NCBI RefSeq assembly: GCF_024494385.1
Contig: NZ_JAEVLT010000030.1
Coordinates: forward strand, 1-54,463
DNA length: 54,463 bases
Reading direction: 5' to 3'
Source of the DNA: Bacillus sp. EB600
Lineage (GTDB): Bacteria; Bacillota; Bacilli; Bacillales; Cytobacillaceae
Below are positions 32,407 to 41,262 of this stretch, in pieces. Made by a program: the position numbers and the translations under genes. Positions within the stretch are counted from its first letter, which is position 1. Every line of letters starts with the position of its first letter. The notes under the pieces are model-generated. The model had not been told where the DNA came from. It saw nothing but the letters and a program-made list of their open reading frames with translations, and searched no databases.

Positions 32407-33546
32407 TCAATTAGAGAGCAGTTGTTTGCTGATGACAATTCGTTGGATTTCACTTGTTCCTTCATAAATTTCGGTTATTTTGGCATCGCGGAAATAGCGT
32501 TCGACCGGATAATCCTCGGTATAACCATAACCGCCATAAACTTGGATGGCTTCCGTTGCGGCTTCAACCGCTGTCCTTGAAGCAAATAGCTTCGCAGTCG
32601 ACGCCTCAAAACTGCATTTTTGGCCTTGTTCCTTTAATGATGCAGCACGGTAGAGTAATAGTTTGGCTGCTTCAACGCTTGTCGCCATATCTGCCAGCTT
32701 AAAGGCTACTCCCTGCTGGGCAGCAATTGGTTTGCCAAACTGCTGGCGGCCTTTTGCATAGTCAACTGCGGCATCTAGAGCCGCTTCAGCAATTCCTACA
32801 GCCTGGGCAGCAATGCCGATCCGTCCGATATCAAGGTTGGCCATCGCGATTTTAAAGCCTTCTCCTTCTGTACCAAGCATATTTTCCGCAGGAACCCTCA
32901 TATTTTCAAAAGACAGCTGGACGGTTCTTGATCCATGCAGACCCATTTTCCGTTCATCTTTACCGACCACAAAGCCAGGTGTATTTTTTTCCACAATAAA
33001 TGCGGTGATGCCTTTGCTTCTCAAGTCCGGATTGGTCGAGGCAAACACGATATAAACATCGGCTTCACCGCCATTGGTAATAAACATTTTCGACCCATTC
33101 ATAATGTAATCATTTCCGTCTTTCACTGCCCTGGTCTTCAAGCCAGAAGCGTCCGATCCTGAGCTGGACTCGGTCAAGCAAAAGGCCCCTAAATATTCAC
33201 CTGCCGCAAGCTTTGGCACATATTTTTGCTTTTGCGATTCAGTTCCAAAGGAGAGGATTGGGTTTGTACATACAGAGGTATGGACGGAGAGGATCACTCC
33301 AACAGTTGCACTAACCCGGGAAAGTTCGTGAATTGCCATGATATAAGAGATAAAATCCATCCCCGCTCCACCATATTTTTCCGGCACTGGAATGCCCATT
33401 AGACCCAGTTCACCCATTCTGCGAAGGATCTCGGTTGGAAACTGTCCCTGTTCCATTTTTTCAATAAATGGGACAATTTCACTTTGGGCAAAATCACGAA
33501 CCATCTTTCTCAACATTTCTTGTTCTTCAGTAAATGTTAGCTTCAC
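32407..33546 (-). CDS. Acyl-CoA dehydrogenase (second of two)
   Basis: 379-residue flavoprotein with the same architecture as its neighbour: FCLTESSSGSDASG in the beta domain and catalytic Glu362 in YEGTSEIQ. GTG start with GAGGGGG eight bases upstream. It probably arose by tandem duplication with acdA. In B. subtilis the comparable mother-cell gene is mmgC, next to mmgA and mmgB, matching the gene order here (thiolase, HBD, acyl-CoA dehydrogenase). Confidence 0.93.
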   Translation of the reverse strand: MKLTFTEEQEMLRKMVRDFAQSEIVPFIEKMEQGQFPTEILRRMGELGLMGIPVPEKYGGAGMDFISYIMAIHELSRVSATVGVILSVHTSVCTNPILSFGTESQKQKYVPKLAAGEYLGAFCLTESSSGSDASGLKTRAVKDGNDYIMNGSKMFITNGGEADVYIVFASTNPDLRSKGITAFIVEKNTPGFVVGKDERKMGLHGSRTVQLSFENMRVPAENMLGTEGEGFKIAMANLDIGRIGIAAQAVGIAEAALDAAVDYAKGRQQFGKPIAAQQGVAFKLADMATSVEAAKLLLYRAASLKEQGQKCSFEASTAKLFASRTAVEAATEAIQVYGGYGYTEDYPVERYFRDAKITEIYEGTSEIQRIVISKQLLSN

Positions 33547-33718
33547 CCCTGACGCCCCCTCACTATATGTCTTCCTGCGGGTTAAAAATATTGAATTCTA
33601 TTTTGTAAAGATCACAATTTGAACTGTACTGATTCCCTGGTATGTCAAATTGATCCGTGTGCTATTATGTAACAGTGGGAACAGTGCATTTCTGTCCCCA
33701 TCGTTTATTCTTATATTC

Positions 33719-34570
33719 TTATTCGTAGCTGTAAAAACCCCGGCCAGTTTTGCGGCCAAGCCAGCCGGCTTTGACATACTTACGCAGCAACGGACAAGGG
33801 CGATATTTTGAATCGCCGAGGCCTTCGTGAAGGATTTCCATAATAGACAAGCAGGTATCGAGCCCAATAAAATCAGCTAAAGTAATTGGTCCCATCGGGT
33901 GATTCATCCCCAGCTTCATCACATCGTCAATGGCTTCCTTTGTTGCTACGCCTTCATACAAGGTATAAATGGCTTCATTAATCATTGGCAAAAGGATCCG
34001 ATTGGAGATAAACCCTGGGAAATCATTGACCTCAACCGGGACCTTGCTCAGCGTTTTTGTCATCGCTGCAATTGTTTCGTACACCTCATCTGCAGTTGCC
34101 AAGCCGCGAATGATTTCAACTAATTTCATCACTGGGACAGGATTCATAAAATGCATGCCAATGACCTTTTCCGGACGCTTTGTGACGGCAGCAATTTCAG
34201 TAATTGGCAAAGAGGATGTATTGCTCGCTAAAATCGCGTGGGCTGGGGCAATTTGATCGAGCTGTTCAAATATTTTTGACTTAATTTCCATGTTTTCAAC
34301 TGCTGCTTCGATGACAAGGTCAACATTTGCAGCATCCGTTACGTTTGTAGAAGCCGTAATTCGCCCGATAATTTCTTGTTTTTGGTCAGCTGAGATTCTC
34401 CCCTTTTCAACCTGCCTGCCAAGATTTTTATTGATCACATTGAAGCCGCGCTCGACGAATTCCGGCTTCAGGTCATTTAAATAAACCTGATAGCCTGCTT
34501 CAGCACAAACCTGGGCAATCCCTGAGCCCATTTGGCCAGCTCCAATTACCATCATCTTCTCAATCTTCAT
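33719..34570 (-). CDS. mmgB: 3-hydroxyacyl/3-hydroxybutyryl-CoA dehydrogenase
   Basis: NAD(P)-dependent oxidation of (S)-3-hydroxyacyl-CoA, 283 residues. The Rossmann GAGQMG is at 10-15; the catalytic histidine lies in IGMHFMNPVPVMKLVEI, followed by the C-terminal dimerisation domain (NRILLPMINEAIYTLYEG). The start ATG 34570 is set by AAGGAGGAG; the longer frame reads through a repeat array. It follows the thiolase after a 210-bp gap occupied by that array. Confidence 0.95.
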   Translation of the reverse strand: MKIEKMMVIGAGQMGSGIAQVCAEAGYQVYLNDLKPEFVERGFNVINKNLGRQVEKGRISADQKQEIIGRITASTNVTDAANVDLVIEAAVENMEIKSKIFEQLDQIAPAHAILASNTSSLPITEIAAVTKRPEKVIGMHFMNPVPVMKLVEIIRGLATADEVYETIAAMTKTLSKVPVEVNDFPGFISNRILLPMINEAIYTLYEGVATKEAIDDVMKLGMNHPMGPITLADFIGLDTCLSIMEILHEGLGDSKYRPCPLLRKYVKAGWLGRKTGRGFYSYE

Positions 34571-34643
34571 TTTTTCTCCTCCTTCTTTGAAAAATCTACT
34601 AATCTGGGATTCTTGTATTGTATATAAAGCAAGAAGTTGGCTG

Positions 34644-34775
34644 ATTCCGCCAATTTGGACCATTATTTCGCCGATTTTTAAATTATTTCGCCGAACTGGA
34701 CGATTATTTCGCCAAAAGCAGGAACAATTTCGCCAATCCAACTCATTATTTCGCCAATTGATTTTTACCTCGCTG
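34644..34775 (+). repeat. 21-nt periodic array, TTATTTCGCC family (locus 1)
   Basis: ATTTCGCC words start at 34644 (ATTCCGCC), 34665, 34685, 34706, 34727 and 34748, plus a weak unit near 34767; intervals 21, 20, 21, 21, 21. The motif is (C/A)ATTATTTCGCCAA or similar with six to eight variable bases. It sits inside the thiolase-HBD operon gap. Its sister array at 47661 has the opposite orientation. Confidence 0.85.
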
Positions 34776-34779
34776 ATTA

Positions 34780-35967
34780 TTAAGCCTTCGGCACCTCTAT
34801 CATGACGGCATCACCCTGGCCGCCGCCGCTGCAAATGGCTGCAATGCCGATGCCGCCGCCGCGGCGTTTTAGTTCGTGCATTAACGTAATAATAATCCGC
34901 GCTCCGCTAGCACCGATTGGGTGACCTAAGGCAATTGCGCCCCCATTGACATTTAGCTTCTCCGGATCAAGGCCGGCAATCTTTATGCTTGCCAACGCTA
35001 CGGATGCAAAGGCTTCATTGATTTCAAACAGATCAATGTCCGCCACTGATTTTCCTGTTTTACTCAAAAGCTCATTAATGACCAGTCCCGGTGTTTTCGG
35101 AAAGTCCTTCGCTTCAGCAGCAATTGCAGCATGTCCGAGAATGATTGCTTCCGGCTTTCTTCCCTCTTGTAGGGCGCGCTCTTCGCTCATTAGAACGAGC
35201 GCGGCTGCGCCGTCATTCACTCCAGGTGCATTGCCGGCAGTAATCGTCCCGTCAAAGTTAAACACAGGTGCGAGCTTGGAAAGCCGTTCAATTGAAGCGT
35301 CGCCTCGCGGTGCTTCGTCATGGGCGACAACAAGCGGGTCTCCTTTTCGCTGCGGCACTGTAAGAGGAATGATTTCCTCGGCTAGCCTTCCGCTTTCAAT
35401 TGCGGCAACTGTGCGCTTGTGGCTTCTTAATGCCCATTGATCCTGCTCTTCACGGCTGATCTCCAGTTCCTTCGCTACCTGATTTCCATATGTCCCCATA
35501 TGAACACCAGTAAAGCTGCAGGTTAACCCATCGTAGATCATTAAATCACGTACAGACGAATCGCCCATTCTTAAGCCCCATCTTGCCTTTGGAAGTATGT
35601 AGGGAGCGTTGCTCATTGACTCCATTCCGCCTGCAACGATTATGTCTTCGTCACCAACCCTGATGATTTGATCCGCCAGCGTAACACTGCGCATTCCTGA
35701 TGCACAAACCTTGTTGATTGTTTCTGTTTTCACTTCCCACCCAAGTCCCGCATGTCTTGCTGCCTGCCGGGATGGAATCTGCCCTTGTCCACCCTGTAGA
35801 ACCGTTCCAAGAATGACTTCTTGCACATCTTCAGAGCCTACCTCCGCGCGTTCTAACGCTTCTTTTACAACAATTCCGCCTAATTCTGCGGCAGTGAAGC
35901 TGCTTAATGCTCCCCCAAGCTTTCCAAACGGAGTTCTGACACCGCTTAAGATGACTGTTCTTTTCAT
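34780..35967 (-). CDS. mmgA: Acetyl-CoA acetyltransferase (thiolase)
   Basis: Claisen condensation or thiolysis of acetoacetyl-CoA/3-ketoacyl-CoA, 395 residues. The nucleophile is C88 in INKVCASGMRS, the catalytic His is in GGAIALGHPIGASGAR, and the second Cys is C379 in CSGGGQGD. I start at ATG 35967, six bases after GAGGG; ATG 35973 overlaps the RBS. First gene of the acyl-CoA operon; a perfect cre box lies about 140 bp upstream, so CcpA repression in glucose is expected. Confidence 0.95.
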   Translation of the reverse strand: MKRTVILSGVRTPFGKLGGALSSFTAAELGGIVVKEALERAEVGSEDVQEVILGTVLQGGQGQIPSRQAARHAGLGWEVKTETINKVCASGMRSVTLADQIIRVGDEDIIVAGGMESMSNAPYILPKARWGLRMGDSSVRDLMIYDGLTCSFTGVHMGTYGNQVAKELEISREEQDQWALRSHKRTVAAIESGRLAEEIIPLTVPQRKGDPLVVAHDEAPRGDASIERLSKLAPVFNFDGTITAGNAPGVNDGAAALVLMSEERALQEGRKPEAIILGHAAIAAEAKDFPKTPGLVINELLSKTGKSVADIDLFEINEAFASVALASIKIAGLDPEKLNVNGGAIALGHPIGASGARIIITLMHELKRRGGGIGIAAICSGGGQGDAVMIEVPKA

Positions 35968-35994
35968 ATCCATCCCTCTTCCCTTTATAATAAT

Positions 35995-36055
35995 GTCTAG
36001 ACCTGACGCACAGGACGTGCTATTGAAGACGTTCGCCACAGGACATGACGTATTT
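35995..36055. repeat. R2-type fragment upstream of mmgA
   Basis: GTCTAGACCTGACGCACAGG and CGTTCGCCACAGGACATGACG resemble the first third of the R2 repeat at 26738. Only a fragment is present. Confidence 0.45.
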
Positions 36056-36081
36056 TACTTCGTGTGCTTGTGTTTTCCTTA

Positions 36082-36099
36082 TGACCGAACGCTCGCTCA
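36082..36099 (-). promoter_or_regulatory. Candidate TetR/FadR-type operator upstream of mmgA
   Basis: TGACCGAACGCTCGCTCA is an imperfect 18-bp palindrome with TGA..GA/TC..TCA half-sites like Bacillus FadR operators, though several inner positions differ. It is seven bp from the cre box. Confidence 0.35.
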
Positions 36100-36105
36100 A
36101 ACGAT

Positions 36106-36120
36106 TTGGAAACGTTTCCT
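36106..36120 (-). promoter_or_regulatory. Catabolite responsive element (cre) upstream of mmgA
   Basis: TTGGAAACGTTTCCT matches WTGNAANCGNWNNCW at every position and is nearly palindromic, as expected for a CcpA-HPr(Ser-P) site. Confidence 0.8.
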
Positions 36121-36145
36121 CACTTATTCTCTATTTTTGCATAAA

Positions 36146-36202
36146 AGAAAACAGAAGTCGATATCTTACTATTTACAATATTCAACAGATTCCGACTTCT
36201 GT
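36146..36202 (-). terminator. Rho-independent terminator of fadF
   Basis: ACAGAAGTCG and CGACTTCTGT (36151-36160 with 36193-36202) form a perfect 10-bp stem with a 32-nt loop, then TTTCTTTT on the minus strand. Confidence 0.75.
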
Positions 36203-36263
36203 CTATATTTAATTTACCTATTCAACAAATTCCGACTCAATTACTGACAATTGCGCTGAAAAT

Positions 36264-38357
36264 TTAACTGCCGCATACCGCTTTTTCAAGCAGCTCTGCA
36301 ACATCGTAGGTCTTCACCTGATCTTCTACTTCTTTTGCTTTCGTTCCATCAGACAGCATCGTTAAGCAATATGGACACCCGGAACTGATAACAGTAGGCT
36401 TGACAGCAAGCGCTTGCTCAGTTCTTGCTATATTGATGCGGTGGCCTGTTTCTTCCTCCATCCACATTAAGCCGCCCCCTGCCCCACAGCACATGCCTGT
36501 TTCACGATTTCTTTCCATTTCCACAAGCGTAACGCCAGGGATTGCTTTTAGAATTTCGCGCGGCGGATCAAACACTTCGTTGTACCGGCCTAAGTAGCAG
36601 GAATCGTGGAAGGTAATCGTTTCCTTGACCTCGTACTTTGGAATAAGTCTGCCTTCCTTGACAAGCTCTGCCAACAGCTCAGTATGATGGTACACCTCTG
36701 CCGTTAAGCCGAAATCAGGATATTCATTTTTGAATGTGTTATAAGCATGCGGGTCAATCGTGACGATCTTCTTTACCTCACTCTTTTCCATTTCCTCAAT
36801 ATTTTTCGTTGCCATCTCTTGGAATAGAAACTCATTGCCAAGACGTCTTGCGGTATCCCCAGAGTTTTTCTCCTTGTTGCCAAGGATTGCAAACTTTACA
36901 CCTGCTTCGTTTAGAAGCTTGGCAAAAGCAATCGCAATTTTCTGACTGCGGTTATCGTAGGAGCCCATCGAGCCGACCCAGAAAAGGTATTCAAACTCTT
37001 CACCGGCCTTGCTGACTTCTTTGACGGTTGGAATCGTGACTCCCTCTGCCGTCTCGCGCCAACTTTCCCGTTCTTTTCTGTTTAAGCCCCATGGATTTCC
37101 TTGGCGCTCAATGTTTTGGATCGCACGCTGGGCATCCGGGTTCATTTTTCCTTCTGTTAGCACAAGAAAGCGGCGCAGGTCGATAATTTTTTCGACATGC
37201 TCGTTCATGACTGGGCACTGGTCCTCACAATTTCGGCAGGTTGTGCACGCCCAGATTTCTTCTTCCGTAATGACATCGCCAATTAGGCTTGGATTGTAAA
37301 CCGACGTTGCGGCGGCTTCTTGGGCCCCGCTGCCTGCTGCTGCAAGTGCCAACTGATTCCCTTTTGTATTTGCAAAGGCAAACTTTGGCACCCATGGCTG
37401 TTTGGACGTTACGGCGGCACCATAATTGGTTAGATGGTCGCGCAGCTTAAGCATGAGATCCATTGGAGACAACATTTTCCCTGTCCCGGTCGCCGGACAC
37501 ATATTGGTACAGCGTCCGCATTCTACACAAGCATATAAATCAACGAGCTGCAGCTGCGTAAAGTCCTCAATTTTCCCAACACCAAAGGACTCCTGTGATT
37601 CGTCTTCAAAATTAATGGCCTTTAGCTTGCCCGGATTTTCCAAACGGTTTAAATAAACGTTAGCCGGCCCGGCAAGTAAGTGGGCATGCTTGGATTGCGG
37701 TACATAAACTAAGAATGATAGCAAGAAGATTAAATGCAGCCACCAGGCAATGTAATAAATGGTGATTGCTGCTGTTTTACCAATCGCTGCAAGTGTTATT
37801 GAAATGAGCGACGCAACAGGCTCCGCCCACGTTGCTTCTTCACCGTGCCAGATCATGCCCATCCCATTGCCAACTAGAACAGCAACCATTAAGCCGCCGA
37901 TAAAAATTAACACTAGCCCCGACTTAAAATTCCGTTTCAAACGGACAAGCTTTTCGATATAGCGGCGGTAAAAGGCCCACACAACTGCTACTAAAATGAC
38001 CAAAGTGACGATTTCCTGAAAAAAAGTAAAAGCCGGATACAGTGGTCCCAGCGGGAGATGTGAGCCGGGCTTTATCCCATTCCAAATGAAATCAACCGCA
38101 CCAAATTGGACAAGCAGGAAGCCGTAAAAAAACATAACGTGTATAGCTCCGCTTTTTTTGTCCTTTAATAATTTTTTCTGGCCAAACACATTGACCCAGA
38201 TTTTTCCGAGCCGCTGTTTTACATCATTGTCAAACTCTGTCTTCTTGCCAAGTTTAATGTATTCGATTCGCGTTTTTACGACGTAAACGAATAGGCTAAT
38301 ACCGTAAGCGGTTACAGCAAGGAAAGCAATGAAGTTAATCCACAATAACCCATTCAA
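36264..38357 (-). CDS. fadF: FadF: membrane Fe-S oxidoreductase linked to acyl-CoA oxidation
   Basis: 697-residue integral membrane protein thought to pass electrons from ETF to the quinone pool during beta-oxidation. The N-terminal half has about six membrane helices (within residues 1-225, heme-b/NarI-like). Two 4Fe-4S motifs follow (CVECGRCTNMCP and CTTCRNCEDQCP), then two CCG domains (HDSCYLGRYN..., CCGAGGG). The TTG start has GAGG eight bases upstream. Its promoter overlaps a FadR-like palindrome. It lies directly upstream of the thiolase operon but has its own terminator. Confidence 0.93.
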   Translation of the reverse strand: MNGLLWINFIAFLAVTAYGISLFVYVVKTRIEYIKLGKKTEFDNDVKQRLGKIWVNVFGQKKLLKDKKSGAIHVMFFYGFLLVQFGAVDFIWNGIKPGSHLPLGPLYPAFTFFQEIVTLVILVAVVWAFYRRYIEKLVRLKRNFKSGLVLIFIGGLMVAVLVGNGMGMIWHGEEATWAEPVASLISITLAAIGKTAAITIYYIAWWLHLIFLLSFLVYVPQSKHAHLLAGPANVYLNRLENPGKLKAINFEDESQESFGVGKIEDFTQLQLVDLYACVECGRCTNMCPATGTGKMLSPMDLMLKLRDHLTNYGAAVTSKQPWVPKFAFANTKGNQLALAAAGSGAQEAAATSVYNPSLIGDVITEEEIWACTTCRNCEDQCPVMNEHVEKIIDLRRFLVLTEGKMNPDAQRAIQNIERQGNPWGLNRKERESWRETAEGVTIPTVKEVSKAGEEFEYLFWVGSMGSYDNRSQKIAIAFAKLLNEAGVKFAILGNKEKNSGDTARRLGNEFLFQEMATKNIEEMEKSEVKKIVTIDPHAYNTFKNEYPDFGLTAEVYHHTELLAELVKEGRLIPKYEVKETITFHDSCYLGRYNEVFDPPREILKAIPGVTLVEMERNRETGMCCGAGGGLMWMEEETGHRINIARTEQALAVKPTVISSGCPYCLTMLSDGTKAKEVEDQVKTYDVAELLEKAVCGS

Positions 38358-38444
38358 ATGATTCGCCTCTTTTCCTCTATTTTTTAAAAATGTCCTGAAA
38401 TATTTTTAAACTACAAAATTTTCAGAATAGTCTTCTTATTCTTT

Positions 38445-38472
38445 ATTATAAATTGAGTGAACCTTCAGTCAA
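38445..38472 (-). promoter_or_regulatory. fadF promoter overlapped by a FadR-type operator
   Basis: Minus strand TTGACT (38467-38472), a 16-nt spacer and a perfect TATAAT (38445-38450). TTGACTGAAGGTTCACTCAA (38453-38472) is a near-perfect inverted repeat covering the -35 and spacer. It agrees with the Bacillus FadR operator (TGAATGANTANTCATTCA) at 13 of 16 defined positions, so repression released by long-chain acyl-CoA is likely. Confidence 0.7.
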
Positions 38473-38618
38473 CCGTTTTAACTTGATTTTTTGCAAATTA
38501 ATAGGAAAAGCACATTCAGGTCATCATATTGGTAAGGAATATTTCAATTGGTTGGGCAAACCCATTCAGGAAATGGCGCCCGTTAATGCGGGATCAATGC
38601 TTGGAGGAGATTATTGAA

Positions 38619-39821
38619 ATGACGTTCACGCTTATTCTAATCACGATCATTTTCATCATCGTTATTTGGCTTTTTATTGACTTTCACCTCGGCAGAAACA
38701 AGCACACTAAGCTGGTCAGAAATAGTGAATCCGCCTTTCTTTATGGACAATTGGATATTTTCCCGCATGGCCCTGAGCTTATGGCCGATTATTTTCAGCA
38801 ATTGCAGCAGGCAAAATCCCATATTCATGTGCTCTTTTACATTTTAAAAAACGACCAGATCAGCCAGGAATTTTTCTCGATTTTAAAAAAGAAAGCCCTG
38901 GAAGGTGTCAAAGTTCGGCTTTTACTTGACCAGCTTGGCAGCCATAAGGTATCAAAAAAGATGGCTGCAGCGCTCAAAGACGCCGGTGTCGAATTTGCTT
39001 ACAGTAATCGAACCCGTTTTCCCTATTTGTTTTATTCCTCACAGGTGCGCAATCACCGCAAAATCTCGATTATCGATGGTACGATCGCCTATCTGGGCGG
39101 CTTTAATATTTCCAAGGAATACATTGATCAGGATCCTAAGCTAAGCCCATGGCGCGACTATCATTTAAAAATAACCGGGGAATCCGTGCCGTTCATCCAG
39201 CGGGTGTTTTTGACGGATTGGCAGGAGTATGCAGGTGTTAATTTGCTAGGGGTTGATGCCCTCTTTCCGAAAAATAATCCTGGAGACGTTAAACACCAGC
39301 TAAGTGCAACAGAAGCTGGTCAGCTTGAGGGTACGTATCTAAAGCTGATTAGGGGGGCGGAAACGTCGATTCTCATTGGTACTCCCTATTTTATTCCAAG
39401 TGATCGGATTTTTGCTGAATTACTGGCAGCTGTCCGGCGCGGGGTTCGACTTGTGATCATTGTCCCTTTTAAGACCGACCATATTCTTGTCCGTGAAGCA
39501 TCCTACCGCTATCTGCGCCGCCTTTTAAAGGAAGGTGCTGAGGTTTTTGAATTTAAAAATGGGTTCTATCATGCAAAAACCTGCATCGTTGATGAAAAAA
39601 TTTGCGATATTGGAACAGCCAATTTTGATAAAAGAAGCTTTTTTTTAAACAAAGAAATCAACTGCTATATTTATGACCCACCGTTTATTTCCAGATTTCA
39701 GGACATTATCCAAAAGGATCTACTCGATTCCAAGCCATTATTGTTAGCCGATCTTACCAAACCAAACCTGTTCCGCTCCATTAAGGAAGGCATTGCCGGG
39801 GCAATATCATATTTTTTATAA
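38619..39821 (+). CDS. ywjE: Cardiolipin synthase / phospholipase D family protein
   Basis: Condenses phosphatidylglycerol to cardiolipin. 400 residues: one N-terminal membrane helix (about 3-21) and two HKD motifs, H146-K148-D153 (HRKISIID) and H318-K320-D325 (HAKTCIVD), both complete. ATG 38619 is preceded by GGAGGAG; the upstream open frame is discarded. Shorter than canonical ClsA, which has two membrane helices. It is followed after 14 bp by uvsE, an operon kept from B. subtilis (ywjE-ywjD). Confidence 0.92.
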   Translation: MTFTLILITIIFIIVIWLFIDFHLGRNKHTKLVRNSESAFLYGQLDIFPHGPELMADYFQQLQQAKSHIHVLFYILKNDQISQEFFSILKKKALEGVKVRLLLDQLGSHKVSKKMAAALKDAGVEFAYSNRTRFPYLFYSSQVRNHRKISIIDGTIAYLGGFNISKEYIDQDPKLSPWRDYHLKITGESVPFIQRVFLTDWQEYAGVNLLGVDALFPKNNPGDVKHQLSATEAGQLEGTYLKLIRGAETSILIGTPYFIPSDRIFAELLAAVRRGVRLVIIVPFKTDHILVREASYRYLRRLLKEGAEVFEFKNGFYHAKTCIVDEKICDIGTANFDKRSFFLNKEINCYIYDPPFISRFQDIIQKDLLDSKPLLLADLTKPNLFRSIKEGIAGAISYFL

Positions 39822-39835
39822 AAGGGGCTGCCACT

Positions 39836-40792
39836 ATGAAAATCCGTTTCGGCTATGTTTCTCATGCGATTAGTTTGTGGGATGCTTCCCCAGCTAAAAC
39901 GGTAACCTTTACCCGTTACCAGCAGCTTGGAAAAGAAGAGCGTGCAGAAAAGCTGCTTGAGACCACCAAGCAAAACCTAAATCATACGTTACGAATGCTT
40001 TATTACAATATTGGCCACGAAATTGAACTGTACCGGTTTTCCAGCTCCATTGTCCCCCTCGCCACCCACCCGGACGTACGCTGGGACTTTCTCACACCGT
40101 TTCGGAGCGAGTGGAAGGAACTCGGTGATTTGGTCAAAAAGAAAAGGCTGCGTGTAAGTTTTCATCCAAACCAATTTACCCTGTTTACATCACCCCAGAA
40201 AAAGATTACCAAGAATGCGGTGATCGATATGGAGTATCACTATCGAATGCTTGAGGCAATGGGAATTGAAGCCTCTGGTCTGATTAATATTCATATCGGC
40301 GGTGCCTATGGAGACAAGGAGAAAACAATGAAACGATTTTATGAGAATCTTAAAATGCTTCCTCTTCCGATAAAAAAAGTGATGACTTTAGAAAACGACG
40401 ATAAAACCTATACTGCCGAAGAAACCCTCGCTGCCTGCGAAAAAGAAGGCATTCCCTTTGTGTTCGACTATCATCATCACATGGCCAACAAAGGTGAAAC
40501 AGTGCTGGAAGCTTTGCTGCCGCGTCTGTTTGCCACATGGGTTGATCGTGGTATGCCTCCAAAAATACATATATCCTCGCCAAAAACAGCGCAGCAATTT
40601 CGGTCCCACGCCGATTTCGTCAGTGTAGAATTTATCCTGCCCTTTTTGAAGCTTGTTCAGGAATATGGCCAGGATGTTGACTTTATGATTGAAGCCAAGG
40701 CAAAGGATCAGGCGCTGTTAAAATTAGTCGATGACCTGAGTAAGCAGCGAGGGATAAAGCGGATCAGCGGTGGTGCAATTGAGTTGAAATAA
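39836..40792 (+). CDS. uvsE: UV damage endonuclease
   Basis: Nicks DNA 5' of pyrimidine dimers and other distortions (alternative excision repair); TIM-barrel UVDE enzyme with Mn sites. KIRFGYVSHA at the start, VSFHPNQFTL, INIHIGGAYGDKE, TLENDDKTYT and FVFDYHHH supply the expected His/Glu/Asp metal ligands. 318 residues, normal. ATG after AAAGGGG. Cotranscribed with the cardiolipin synthase. The B. subtilis ortholog (ywjD) works in spores, in line with the neighbouring sspH. Confidence 0.94.
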   Translation: MKIRFGYVSHAISLWDASPAKTVTFTRYQQLGKEERAEKLLETTKQNLNHTLRMLYYNIGHEIELYRFSSSIVPLATHPDVRWDFLTPFRSEWKELGDLVKKKRLRVSFHPNQFTLFTSPQKKITKNAVIDMEYHYRMLEAMGIEASGLINIHIGGAYGDKEKTMKRFYENLKMLPLPIKKVMTLENDDKTYTAEETLAACEKEGIPFVFDYHHHMANKGETVLEALLPRLFATWVDRGMPPKIHISSPKTAQQFRSHADFVSVEFILPFLKLVQEYGQDVDFMIEAKAKDQALLKLVDDLSKQRGIKRISGGAIELK

Positions 40793-40827
40793 GGTAGTTT
40801 TTACTTACTGAGAAGCTGGTGGATTTT

Positions 40828-40940
40828 GTTATGAACCATTTCTGAGCTGTTATGAACGATTCCAAGGCTTGTTTGAACCATTTTGAGGAAGTTATGAACC
40901 ATTTTCAAGAGGTTATGAGCATTTAGACAGTATTTGTAAA
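40828..40940 (+). repeat. 21-nt periodic array, GTTATGAACC family (locus IV)
   Basis: Five exact 21-nt units start at 40828, 40849, 40870, 40891 and 40912. Unit 2 has the GAACGATTCCAA variant and unit 3 TGTTTGAACC, both echoing locus I. The last is GTTATGAGCATTT with TTTGTAAA downstream. A TGA interrupts the heptad frame in unit 1. It lies between the convergent ends of uvsE and sspH. Confidence 0.9.
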
Positions 40941-41027
40941 TTCAGGTCTTACTATGATGCTCTTTCAAAGCGAATAATTACCTTTATTTGTAAAGACCGT
41001 CCCATAAGCCGTTCCTAATCTTTACCC

Positions 41028-41059
41028 ACAAAAAAAGAGTCCTCACGATCAAGACTCTT
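41028..41059 (-). terminator. Rho-independent terminator of sspH
   Basis: AAGAGTC pairs with GACTCTT around an 11-nt loop; the minus-strand tail is TTTTTTTG. The stem includes the sspH stop codon. Confidence 0.85.
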
Positions 41060-41231
41060 CAATCAAATGTAAGACAGGAACGTCTTTTTCAGTTTCGGGA
41101 TTATTCCGGTAGTAGATTCTCGCGATTTTTGTGGCCTCATCTACGTTTTGAATAATCACCGAATCACCTTCATAGCTCACCGCGATCACATCCGCAGATT
41201 CTAAAATTTCCTTTGCTCTTCCAATATTCAT
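41049..41231 (-). CDS. sspH: Small acid-soluble spore protein H
   Basis: Minor SASP of the spore core. 60 residues: MNIGRAKEILESADVIAVSYEGDSVIIQNVDEATKIARIY fits the SspH family (MNIQRAKEI... pattern). ATG 41231 is chosen with GGAG upstream; three more codons in the frame are leader. The promoter at 41263-41291 has forespore character and sits almost on top of the argS terminator. A single-gene unit. Confidence 0.92.
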   Translation of the reverse strand: MNIGRAKEILESADVIAVSYEGDSVIIQNVDEATKIARIYYRNNPETEKDVPVLHLIEES

Positions 41232-41262
41232 CCTACCCACTCCTAACTAAATATCCTTTTTA

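Noticed and set aside
33598..33867. 89-codon minus-strand frame at the mmgB end
   Set aside because: Overlaps mmgB in another frame; no RBS or family likeness.
107..40940. Reading the GTTATGAACC arrays as CRISPR
   Set aside because: The conserved core is 15 nt and the variable part about 6 nt, far too short for repeat and spacer; no cas genes in the window.
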